From contig CAJONZ010000071.1 of assembly GCA_905236065.1 (NCBI GenBank), forward strand, positions 1-64,000: 64,000 nucleotides of DNA, given 5' to 3'. This DNA is from an uncultured Bacteroidaceae bacterium (GTDB lineage: Bacteria > Bacteroidota > Bacteroidia > Bacteroidales > Bacteroidaceae). A program made the translations under genes and the position numbers. Under the pieces are notes generated by a model, which worked only from the letters and a program-made list of their open reading frames with translations, was not told the DNA's origin and searched no databases. Positions 51,237 through 58,789 of the stretch are shown one piece after another (position 1 is the stretch's first letter; the number at the start of each line of letters is the position of its first letter).

Positions 51237-52331
51237 ATGAAAACCAAGGAAATAACATTCGACCGATTTATCCGTGCCCTGATAGCCCTCATCGGTCTCG
51301 TCATCGTCTATCTCCTGCTGAAAAAACTGCAGGCCGTCCTCATTCCCTTTTTCGTAGCCTGGCTCGTGGCCTACCTGCTCTATCCCGTAGTCCGCTTCTT
51401 CCAGTACAGATGCCGGCTGCGCTATCGCATCCTCAGCATCATCGTCACCCTGCTTATCCTCGTCGGCCTGCTCGCCGCCATTTTCTTCGTAGCCGTGCCG
51501 CCAGCCATCGAAGAGATTTCGCGGCTGAAAAGCATGGTCGTGGAATACGTAACCACCGACAGCACCGTGACCCAAGTTTCCGCCGAAGTGGAACGGTTCA
51601 TGAAACGGAACATCGACATCGAGCAAATCGTCAGCGCCATGTCCGTCAAGGACGTATCCACCCTCATCGAGCGCAGTCTGCCGCAACTCGTCAACCTCAT
51701 TTCCAACTCCTTCAACACCCTGGCCGCCCTCGTCGCCTCCCTGGTATCCATCATCTACCTCTTCTTCATCCTGATGGACTACGAGCGCATGTGCCACGAC
51801 ATCATCCACATGGTGCCGCCTACCCGCCGCACCATCGTGCGAAACGTCCTTAAAGATGTGGAGCACGGCATGAACGGCTACTTCCGTGGCCAGAGCCTTA
51901 TCGCCCTCTGCGTCGGCATCCTCTTCTCCATCGGCTTCCTCATCATCGACTTCCCCCTCGCCATTCCCCTCGGACTCTTCATAGGCGTGCTCAACCTCGT
52001 CCCCTACTTGCAGACACTGGGCTTCATCCCCACTGTCATCCTCTCCCTCCTGAAAGCTTACGACACGGGCGAGAACTTCTGGGGAATCCTGCTGGCCGCC
52101 CTCATCGTCTTTGCCGTTGTACAGACCATCCAGGACACCATCCTCACCCCGCGCATCATGGGGAAGGTCACCGGACTCAGTGCCGCCGTCATCCTCCTCA
52201 GCCTCTCCGTCTGGGGCTGTCTGCTCGGTTTCATCGGCCTGATTATCGCCCTGCCACTCACCACACTCCTCATCTCCTACTACAAACGCTACGTCCTTGA
52301 GGAAACCGACGAGCCGCAAAAAAAACTGTAA
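51237..52331 (+). CDS. AI-2E family inner-membrane transporter
   Basis: A 364-aa polytopic membrane protein of the AI-2E (PF01594) family, which includes exporters and sodium/proton antiporters. N-terminal segments LIALIGLVIVYLLLKKLQAV and FFVAWLVAYLLYPVV are followed by a soluble loop near residues 95-160. The conserved C-terminal block is YFRGQSLIALCVGILFSIGF, then PLGLFIGVLNLVPYLQTLG near 243-261, ILTPRIMGK near 301, and LIIALPLTTLLISYYKRY at the end. About eight transmembrane segments are visible. The substrate is unknown. A strong terminator follows. Confidence 0.9.
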   Translation: MKTKEITFDRFIRALIALIGLVIVYLLLKKLQAVLIPFFVAWLVAYLLYPVVRFFQYRCRLRYRILSIIVTLLILVGLLAAIFFVAVPPAIEEISRLKSMVVEYVTTDSTVTQVSAEVERFMKRNIDIEQIVSAMSVKDVSTLIERSLPQLVNLISNSFNTLAALVASLVSIIYLFFILMDYERMCHDIIHMVPPTRRTIVRNVLKDVEHGMNGYFRGQSLIALCVGILFSIGFLIIDFPLAIPLGLFIGVLNLVPYLQTLGFIPTVILSLLKAYDTGENFWGILLAALIVFAVVQTIQDTILTPRIMGKVTGLSAAVILLSLSVWGCLLGFIGLIIALPLTTLLISYYKRYVLEETDEPQKKL

Positions 52332-52355
52332 AAGAGTACACAAAATCGGTGCTTT

Positions 52356-52389
52356 GCGTAAACAACCCCCGTTTGTTTACGCTTTTTTT
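52356..52389 (+). terminator. Rho-independent terminator of the AI-2E gene
   Basis: GCGTAAACAA and TTGTTTACGC form a perfect 10-bp stem with a 7-nt loop and a run of seven T. Confidence 0.93.
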
Positions 52390-52420
52390 GCGTTGTGAAA
52401 AATTTTTTTTGCGGAAACCT

Positions 52421-52428
52421 TACCTTTG
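52421..52428 (+). promoter_or_regulatory. Receiver-gene promoter -7 box
   Basis: TACCTTTGCATCG is a consensus -7 element located 49 nt before the GTG start; the -33 box is not clear. Confidence 0.55.
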
Positions 52429-52477
52429 CATCGATTATTTGCACGACACGGCAAACGAGTTAAACCCTTAACGAACA

Positions 52478-52885
52478 GTGAACCCCTACATCAAACCCGG
52501 CATCGAGACAGACAAGGTGAAAATCCTCGTCGTCGAAGACGTCCCCATGACGCTCCACCTGCTCAAGTCCCTGCTCTCCTGCTACACCTTTCAGTTGCAG
52601 ACTGCCAGCGACCAGACGGAGGCCATGTCGTGCATCGAGCACGACACACCCCACCTGCTCTTGCTCGACACCGTCCTGTTCGACGTGGAAACCCTCGGAC
52701 TCATCCAACACCTCCGTGCCCACGAAGAGACCCGCCGACTCCCCATCATTCTCATGGCTTCTTGCCACGAAAACGACAAGATTACCCGCGCACTGGAACT
52801 GGGTGCCAACGCCTACGTCTGCAAACCCTTCGTCGTCGATCACCTCTACAGAACCATCGCCGACCAAATCAACTCCCTTTTTTAA
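52478..52885 (+). CDS. Stand-alone receiver-domain response regulator
   Basis: A 135-aa protein consisting only of a CheY-like receiver. The acidic pocket is ILVVEDVP near residues 16-23, the phospho-acceptor Asp is in LLLLDTVLF near 61-69, the switch residue is Ser in IILMAS near 90-95, and the Lys is in VCKPF near 113-117. No output domain or histidine kinase is nearby. There is no in-frame ATG before the receiver; the start is GTG at 52478 or, less likely, GTG at 52517. It may act by protein-protein contact, like CheY or Spo0F. It is between a terminator and the palindrome array. Confidence 0.8.
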   Translation: MNPYIKPGIETDKVKILVVEDVPMTLHLLKSLLSCYTFQLQTASDQTEAMSCIEHDTPHLLLLDTVLFDVETLGLIQHLRAHEETRRLPIILMASCHENDKITRALELGANAYVCKPFVVDHLYRTIADQINSLF

Positions 52886-53013
52886 TTTCGACCCACGCAT
52901 TGCCGCCCATTCCCTGCGACAAAACGGAAAACAACCTGAGAAAAAAGACTTTCTAAAGAAAGATTTTTCTCACGCTGGGCTGTTCACATCTTCACGCTGA
53001 ACTGTCCAAAATT

Positions 53014-53097
53014 ATTCTCGGCGAGAATAAAAAATATATCGACGCCATATTTAATATTCTCGACGAGAATAAAAGATATATCGCCGAGAATATTTTC
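53014..53097. repeat. 42-bp tandem repeat made of phased palindromes (ATTCTCGNCGAGAAT)
   Basis: ATTCTCGGCGAGAAT (53014-53028) and ATTCTCGACGAGAAT (53056-53070) are perfect 15-bp palindromes with centres 42 bp apart. Degenerate sites TATATCG-N-CG lie exactly between and after them, so CGNCG cores recur every 21 bp (centres 53021, 53042, 53063, 53084). Spacing of two helical turns is typical of cooperative repressor binding on one DNA face. Confidence 0.75.
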
Positions 53098-53198
53098 TTT
53101 CACTTCGGCGTGAGGAAATGTTTAGAGCTTTGTGGGGAAAAATTCAGGTTTTTGGGGAGGAAAGGGTGGGGGTGTGTGCCTTAAAAAAATGTAATAAA

Positions 53199-53230
53199 TT
53201 TGTTTTTTCGTGGAGTTATGCGTACCTTCG
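53199..53230 (+). promoter_or_regulatory. thiD operon promoter
   Basis: TTTG (53199-53202), a 20-bp spacer, then TACCTTCG (53223-53230), one mismatch from consensus. The array of palindromes ends about 100 bp upstream. Confidence 0.7.
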
Positions 53231-53296
53231 CCGCTAATTTGTTGAAAGTGGGCATGGTTTGCCCCGATGGATACATGAACACAAAACAATTGACGG

Positions 53297-54121
53297 ATGG
53301 GAAAGAAATCTCTGAATGTGGTATTCCTGATTGCCGGCAGTGAGCCGTTGGGCAGTGCGGGGATGCAGGCTGACATCAAGGCGGTAACGGCTTGTGGCGG
53401 CTATGCTGCGTGTGCGGTGACGTGTGTGGTGGATGAGGACACGCGGCGTGTGAAAAGTATCTTCCACTTGCCTGTGGATTTGATTGTGTCGCAGGCGGAG
53501 TCGTTTTTGGGCGACATAGCCACGGGATGCATCAAGACGGGTGTGCTGCCGACGGAGGAAATCATCAGGGGCGTGGCGGGTGTGCTGCGCAAGTTCAGTC
53601 AGGTGCCCGTGCTGGTGGATCCGGTGATTGTGGATTCGCTGGGGCAGAAGTTGGTGGCCGACGATGCCATCGAGGCGTACAAGCGGGAGTTGTTTCCGCT
53701 GGCTACGCTGATTACGCCCAACCGCCGCGAGGCGGAGACCTTGCTGGGACGCCCCATCGGGAATGTGCAGGAGGATGTGCGTGAGTTGGGACAGTGGGGC
53801 TGTTCGGTGATTGTCAAGTCGATTGAACGTGGAAAGATGCTGGCGGACGTGTTCTACGATGCCGGGACGGACAGGGTGCGTGAGTTTGTGAAACCGCGCA
53901 TCCTTACGCGCAACGTGAACGGTACGGGCGACTCGTTCTCGTCGGCCATTGCGACGTATGTGGCGACGGGATATTCGTTGGAGGAAGCCGTGGAGAAGGC
54001 GGAGGAGTTCATCAGCCGTGCCATCAGCCTGGGTGCGGAGTATGAGTTTGGCCACGGCTATGGCCCTGTGCATCCGTGTTTCATGGAGGACAAGAGTGTG
54101 CATCAAAGAATCTATAATTAG
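53297..54121 (+). CDS. thiD: Hydroxymethylpyrimidine/phosphomethylpyrimidine kinase-like protein
   Basis: A 274-aa ribokinase-fold kinase. Motifs are AGSEPLGSAGMQADIKAVTA near residues 13-32, CIKTGVLPTEE near 78, VDPVIVDS near 107, TPNRREAETLLG near 141 and NVNGTGDSFSSAIATYVATG near 207-226 with the catalytic Asp. It should phosphorylate HMP or HMP-P in thiamine synthesis; pyridoxal-type kinases are close relatives. The Bacteroidales version often stands apart from other thi genes, as here. It may be the first gene of a unit with the GH127 gene, 46 nt downstream across a TTTTAACT repeat. Confidence 0.88.
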   Translation: MGKKSLNVVFLIAGSEPLGSAGMQADIKAVTACGGYAACAVTCVVDEDTRRVKSIFHLPVDLIVSQAESFLGDIATGCIKTGVLPTEEIIRGVAGVLRKFSQVPVLVDPVIVDSLGQKLVADDAIEAYKRELFPLATLITPNRREAETLLGRPIGNVQEDVRELGQWGCSVIVKSIERGKMLADVFYDAGTDRVREFVKPRILTRNVNGTGDSFSSAIATYVATGYSLEEAVEKAEEFISRAISLGAEYEFGHGYGPVHPCFMEDKSVHQRIYN

Positions 54122-54135
54122 TCCCCATCCCCCCA

Positions 54136-54165
54136 TTTTAACTTTTAACTCTTAACTTTTAACTG
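54136..54165 (+). repeat. TTTTAACT tandem repeat before the GH127 gene
   Basis: Four imperfect TTTTAACT units end directly before the ATG at 54168. The block is nearly identical to 8676-8704. Confidence 0.72.
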
Positions 54166-54167
54166 AT

Positions 54168-57100
54168 ATGAAAATCCTTAGACGAATGGTGTGTGGCTGC
54201 GTGATGATGGTCGCAGCAGGTAGTACGTGTTTGGTGGCAAATGCGATGGAGGGCGCTCCGGCGGTGAAAGCCAAGGTGCGTACTATCAAGACGGTGGAGG
54301 CCGTGAGCGTAGCGTCGCCGGTGGGCACGGTGCCCCGCCTGCCTTACCAGTTGTGGGTGACTTATTCTGACGGCTATGGGGAGTGGCGGCAGGTGCGCTG
54401 GATGAACTCCCTGCTCAGTACGGAGCAGCAGCAGGCCAATGCGGAGTTGTACCCCGTGGGAAAGGAATACACGGTGAAAGGTTTTGTCATCGGCGACAAC
54501 ACGACGGACAACGGCTACCCCGTGGAGGCGAAGGTGAAGGTGGTGGCCGGTGGCTATCAGACACCTTCCAACCAGCTGAAGGCTACGCCCCTGCCGTTGG
54601 GGAGTGTAAGGATTGTCGGCAAGAACCGCCTGACGAACAACCGCGACTTGGACATCCAGACGCTGTTGGCACTGGATGTCACCCAGCAGCTGTATAATTA
54701 CCGTGACACGTATGGCCTGCCCACCGAGGGCTACACGAAGTCGGATGGCTGGGACTCACCGACGACGAAGTTGAAGGGGCACGGAACGGGTCACTATCTG
54801 AGTGCGCTGGCCTTTGCGTATGCTTCGGCGGAGGACAATCAGACGAAGTTGGCCCTTCGCAACCGCATTGAGCGGATGGTCAATGAGTTGAGGGAATGCC
54901 AGGAACGGACGTTCGTGTGGGACAGCACCCTGAACCGCTATTGGGAAGCCCGCGACTATGCCCCGGAGGAGGAGTTGAAGCAGATGAAGGGCAGTTGGGC
55001 GGCTTTCGACGAATACAAGAAGGACTACAAGCATTACGGCTATGGTTACCTGAATGCCATCCCGGCGGCGCATCCGGCACTGATTGAGTGTTACCGGGCG
55101 TACAACAACGAGGAATGGGTGTGGGCACCCTACTATACGATTCACAAGCAGTTGGCGGGATTGATAGACATTGCCAACGTGATGCATGAGGGTTCCTTGT
55201 TCCTATTGGACGAGCCCATCAATGGGAAAAAATATCTTGATAATGGCGAGATTGGTAGGAAGGCGTTGCAGATTGCCAAGGACATGGGGCTGTGGGTGTG
55301 GAACCGCCTGCACTACCGCACGTATGTGAAGACGGACGGGACGAAGGCGGAGCGTCAGGCCAAGCCCGGCAACCGCTATGAGATGTGGAACATGTACATT
55401 GCCGGCGAGGTGGGCGGCATGGCCGAGTCGTTGGCCCGTCTGTCGGAGATGGTGGATGACGCAACGGAGAAGGCGCACCTGTTGGAGGCTGCCAATTGTT
55501 TCGACGCGCCGGCGTTCTTCGACCCGGTGGCCCGGAATGTGGATGACATCCGCACACGCCATGCCAACCAGCATATCCCGATGATTACGGGTGCGTTGCG
55601 CAGCTATCTCGGCAACGGCAATCCGTATTATTACAACCTGGCCTACAACTTCTGGAACCTGATACAGGGTCGCTATGCCTACGCCATGGGCGGTGTGGGC
55701 AACGGTGAGATGTGGCGTCAGCCGTATTCACAAATGTTGTCGATGAACACCAGCGTGATGAGCGACCACCGAAGGAACATGTACCCGAACCCAGACATCA
55801 ACGAGACGTGTTGCGCCTACAACCTGGCCAAGCTGACGAAAGACCTGAACTGCTATGACCCGGACAATGCGGCCTACATGGACTATTACGAGCGGATACT
55901 CTACAACCAGATTGTGGGCAGCGTGAATCCGAAGGAGTGGGGCGTGACGTATCAGTATGCGGTGGGCATGAATGCCCGGAAGCCGTTTGGCAACGAGACG
56001 CCGCAGAGTACGTGCTGTGGCGGTACGGGCGTGGAGAACCACGTGAAGTATCAGGAAGCGGCGTATTTTGTGAATGAGAACACGGTGTGGGTGGCACTGT
56101 ATATGCCGACAGAAGCCTATTGGGATCGTCCTCATGTCACTATTAAGCAGGATTGTGAATGGCCCGCTGAGAAAAGTGTGATTACGGTGTCTTCGGGCCT
56201 GAATGATGAATCCCTTAAGCCGTTCACGATGAAGCTGCGTGTGCCTTACTGGGCAACCAAGGGCTTTGACGTGAAACTCAACGGAAAGTCGATTGCCAAG
56301 ACCTATCAGCCCGGCAGCTATGTGGAAATCCCGGAACGGATATGGAAATCAAGCGATAAGGTGGAGGTCATCATGCCATTTACGGCGCATATCAACTGGG
56401 GCCCGGACAAGATGGACTTGGCGGCGACGGGCAAGAACGAGATTCGCACACCGTTCAACCCGCAGTGGGTGGGTGCCTTGATGTACGGCCCGCTGGTGAT
56501 GGCTACGCCGGAGATTCACGAATGGAAAGACGCAGAGTTCACCTTGGCCTCGAACCTGTCGGATGTTCAGCTGAACGGTGCGACGGGTGACGACGGTACG
56601 GGCGGGCGGCTCTATACGCTGACTTTTGCGGGCAAACAGTTCCAACCAGACTACTATCAGACGGGGAACGAGACGCACTACCTGAGACTGAACGTGGAGA
56701 CGGGTGGCAAGCAGAAGGCGCGGAAGGGTATCGACAAGACGAACCTGGAGCAGGTGGTTGAGATAGCCAAGGAACGTGTGCAGGGTCAGCAGGCGTGGGA
56801 GTCACTGACGGTGAAGGTTCCGGCCTTCTCTCCGTGGGCTCCGAACGGCTACAAGCGTCTGCTGGAGCAGATGAAGCAGGCGGAGCAGGTGCTTGCCAAG
56901 GAGAAGAAGGCGGTGACGCAGGAAGAAATCAACAAGGCTGCCTCGGCCCTGAACATGGTGATTAACACGATGCGTCCGGGTAACCTGGCTGAGCCGGAGG
57001 ACTTGAACGAGTTGTTGCCGCTGGTGACGGAGTCGAAGAATATCCGCGACAAATCGACCGAGTTGCGGGAAGCCATCAACTATGCCGACATGGTGGTGCA

Positions 57101-57191
57101 GTACGTGAACGATGGTTCGGGAACGCATGACTTGATTGAGAAGGCAATGAAGAGGCTGAAGGAGGCATTGAAAATGAAGAGTGAAAAATGA
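54168..57191 (+). CDS. GH127/DUF1680-type beta-L-arabinofuranosidase
   Basis: A large secreted enzyme of 1007 aa with a signal peptide (VCGCVMMVAAGSTCLVANA). Residues 50-140 form an Ig-like domain (RLPYQLWVTYSDGYGEWRQV). The alpha-barrel catalytic domain runs from about 150 to 800. The zinc-thiolate active site of GH127-like enzymes is present: NETCCAYN near residue 544 and STCCGGTG near 613. YTIHKQLAGLIDIANV near 324 and AHPALIECY are also typical. The last 130 residues are helical and FIVAR-like (QEEINKAASALNMVINTMRP). It likely releases beta-L-arabinofuranose from plant glycans. GH146 is a close alternative. A GAAGAATGA repeat follows the stop. Confidence 0.88.
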   Translation: MKILRRMVCGCVMMVAAGSTCLVANAMEGAPAVKAKVRTIKTVEAVSVASPVGTVPRLPYQLWVTYSDGYGEWRQVRWMNSLLSTEQQQANAELYPVGKEYTVKGFVIGDNTTDNGYPVEAKVKVVAGGYQTPSNQLKATPLPLGSVRIVGKNRLTNNRDLDIQTLLALDVTQQLYNYRDTYGLPTEGYTKSDGWDSPTTKLKGHGTGHYLSALAFAYASAEDNQTKLALRNRIERMVNELRECQERTFVWDSTLNRYWEARDYAPEEELKQMKGSWAAFDEYKKDYKHYGYGYLNAIPAAHPALIECYRAYNNEEWVWAPYYTIHKQLAGLIDIANVMHEGSLFLLDEPINGKKYLDNGEIGRKALQIAKDMGLWVWNRLHYRTYVKTDGTKAERQAKPGNRYEMWNMYIAGEVGGMAESLARLSEMVDDATEKAHLLEAANCFDAPAFFDPVARNVDDIRTRHANQHIPMITGALRSYLGNGNPYYYNLAYNFWNLIQGRYAYAMGGVGNGEMWRQPYSQMLSMNTSVMSDHRRNMYPNPDINETCCAYNLAKLTKDLNCYDPDNAAYMDYYERILYNQIVGSVNPKEWGVTYQYAVGMNARKPFGNETPQSTCCGGTGVENHVKYQEAAYFVNENTVWVALYMPTEAYWDRPHVTIKQDCEWPAEKSVITVSSGLNDESLKPFTMKLRVPYWATKGFDVKLNGKSIAKTYQPGSYVEIPERIWKSSDKVEVIMPFTAHINWGPDKMDLAATGKNEIRTPFNPQWVGALMYGPLVMATPEIHEWKDAEFTLASNLSDVQLNGATGDDGTGGRLYTLTFAGKQFQPDYYQTGNETHYLRLNVETGGKQKARKGIDKTNLEQVVEIAKERVQGQQAWESLTVKVPAFSPWAPNGYKRLLEQMKQAEQVLAKEKKAVTQEEINKAASALNMVINTMRPGNLAEPEDLNELLPLVTESKNIRDKSTELREAINYADMVVQYVNDGSGTHDLIEKAMKRLKEALKMKSEK

Positions 57192-57226
57192 AGAATCGTG
57201 AGAAGGAAGAATGAAAAATGAAGAAT
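57184..57226 (+). repeat. GAAGAATGAAAAATGAAGAA-type tandem repeat
   Basis: Imperfect GAAGAATGA units begin at the GH127 stop codon and fill most of the gap to the DUF1846 gene. Confidence 0.65.
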
Positions 57227-57276
57227 GCCCCTTTTCCCTGGAGGGTGAGGGGCTGAATAACACACCGATATGATTT

Positions 57277-58740
57277 ATGAAATTAGGATTTGACAACGAG
57301 AAATATTTGAAGATTCAGTCGGAGCATATCCGCGAAAGAATTGCGAAGTTTAACGGAAAGTTGTATCTGGAGTTGGGCGGCAAGTTGTTTGACGACCATC
57401 ATGCCAGCCGGGTGCTTCCGGGTTTTCAACCTGACAGTAAGTTGCGGATGTTCTCCCAACTGAGCGACAGCATTGAGATTGTGATTGTCATCAGTGCGGA
57501 GGACATTGAGAAGAACAAGGTGCGGGCCGACCTGGGCATCACCTACGACGAGGATGTGCTTCGTCTGCGTGAAGAGTTCATCGCTCGTCAGTTTAAGGTG
57601 GGTTCGGTTGTCATCACCCATTACGACGGCCAGCGGACGGCAGACACGTTCCGAATGCGTCTGGAAAGGATGGGCATCAAGACGTACATCCACTATCTGA
57701 TTGAGGGCTATCCGCATAACGTTCAGCTGATTGCCAGCGAGAATGGCTTTGGCAAGAACGACTACATCGAGACGGAGCGTCCGCTGGTGATTGTCACAGC
57801 CCCTGGCCCTGGTTCGGGCAAGATGGCTGTCTGCCTCAGTCAGCTGTATGGGGAAAACCGCCGTGGCATCCATGCCGGTTATGCCAAGTTTGAGACCTTC
57901 CCCGTGTGGAATCTGCCGCTGAAGCATCCCGTCAACATTGCCTACGAAGCTGCCACTGCCGACCTGAACGATGTCAACATGATTGACCCGTTCCATTTGG
58001 ATGCTTACAATAAAATTGCCGTTAACTACAACCGCGACATCGAGATTTTCCCGGTGCTGAACGCCTTGTTCGAAGGCATTTATGGCGAGAATCCCTACAA
58101 GTCGCCGACCGACATGGGCGTGAACATGGTGGGTTTCTGCATTTCGGACGATGAAGTGTGTTGTCGCGCCAGCAAGGATGAGATTGTGCGTCGCTACTAC
58201 GATGCCACCAACAAATTGGTCGATGGGGCTTGCAACGACTCGGAGGTGAGCAAGATACAGTTGCTATTCAATCAGGCGAAAATCACGACCGACTATCGCC
58301 GCACAACGGTTGCAGCGAAGAAGCTGCGTGAGGAGTGTGGACACACTTCCGCTGCCATCGAACTGGCCGACGGCACCATCATTACCGCCCATTCCTCACC
58401 CTTGTTGGGTTGCTCGGCGGCTTTGATTCTGAATGCCACCAAGCATCTGGCACGTATCAACCATGAGCTGAAGCTGATTCCGCAGTCGATGATAGAGCCG
58501 ATACAGAAGACCAAGATTGACTATCTGGGTGCCCGCAACCCCCGTCTCCACACAGACGAAGTGCTGGTTGCCCTCTCCGTGCTTTCCCAACGCGACGAGA
58601 ATTGCCGCCGTGCGTTGGAACAACTGCCTGCCCTGCGTGGCTGTCAGGTGCATTGCACCGTGATGCTGAGTGAGGTTGACCGAAAGATTTTCAAGAAACT
58701 CGGCGTCGGCCTTACGTGCGAACCTTATAAGAAGAGATAA
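57277..58740 (+). CDS. DUF1846 family protein
   Basis: A 487-aa soluble protein matching the conserved family DUF1846 in length and sequence. Motifs are GFDNEKYLKIQSEHIRERIA near residues 4-23, LYLELGGKLFDDHHASRVLP near 29-48, and the nucleotide-loop-like TAPGPGSGKMAVCLSQLYGE near 170-189. DAYNKIAVNYNRDIEIFPVL is near 244-263. It has been linked structurally to P-loop folds, but no reaction is established to my knowledge. It precedes the GH106 gene by 49 nt and may be co-transcribed. Confidence 0.88.
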   Translation: MKLGFDNEKYLKIQSEHIRERIAKFNGKLYLELGGKLFDDHHASRVLPGFQPDSKLRMFSQLSDSIEIVIVISAEDIEKNKVRADLGITYDEDVLRLREEFIARQFKVGSVVITHYDGQRTADTFRMRLERMGIKTYIHYLIEGYPHNVQLIASENGFGKNDYIETERPLVIVTAPGPGSGKMAVCLSQLYGENRRGIHAGYAKFETFPVWNLPLKHPVNIAYEAATADLNDVNMIDPFHLDAYNKIAVNYNRDIEIFPVLNALFEGIYGENPYKSPTDMGVNMVGFCISDDEVCCRASKDEIVRRYYDATNKLVDGACNDSEVSKIQLLFNQAKITTDYRRTTVAAKKLREECGHTSAAIELADGTIITAHSSPLLGCSAALILNATKHLARINHELKLIPQSMIEPIQKTKIDYLGARNPRLHTDEVLVALSVLSQRDENCRRALEQLPALRGCQVHCTVMLSEVDRKIFKKLGVGLTCEPYKKR

Positions 58741-58789
58741 GTCGAAGATTGTCTGCAGCAATAAGTACAACCTAAAAACCTTACAACCT

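Larger units (their letters stand above)
52886..53296. other. Intergenic region with palindrome array upstream of thiD
   Basis: There is no gene here. It holds inverted and direct copies of TCACGCTG/GGCGTGA around 52967-53115, a 42-bp tandem duplication of palindromes at 53014-53097, and the thiD promoter at 53199-53230. The outer TCACGC/GCGTGA words bracket the palindromes. Confidence 0.7.

Noticed and set aside
51222-52343. Minus-strand ORF of 373 aa opposite the AI-2E gene
   Set aside because: Extremely Asp/Glu/Gly-rich antisense translation of a membrane protein; not plausible.
53014-53097. Possible CRISPR-like array
   Set aside because: Only two long units without unique spacers; the units are palindromic and contiguous, so a CRISPR array is excluded.
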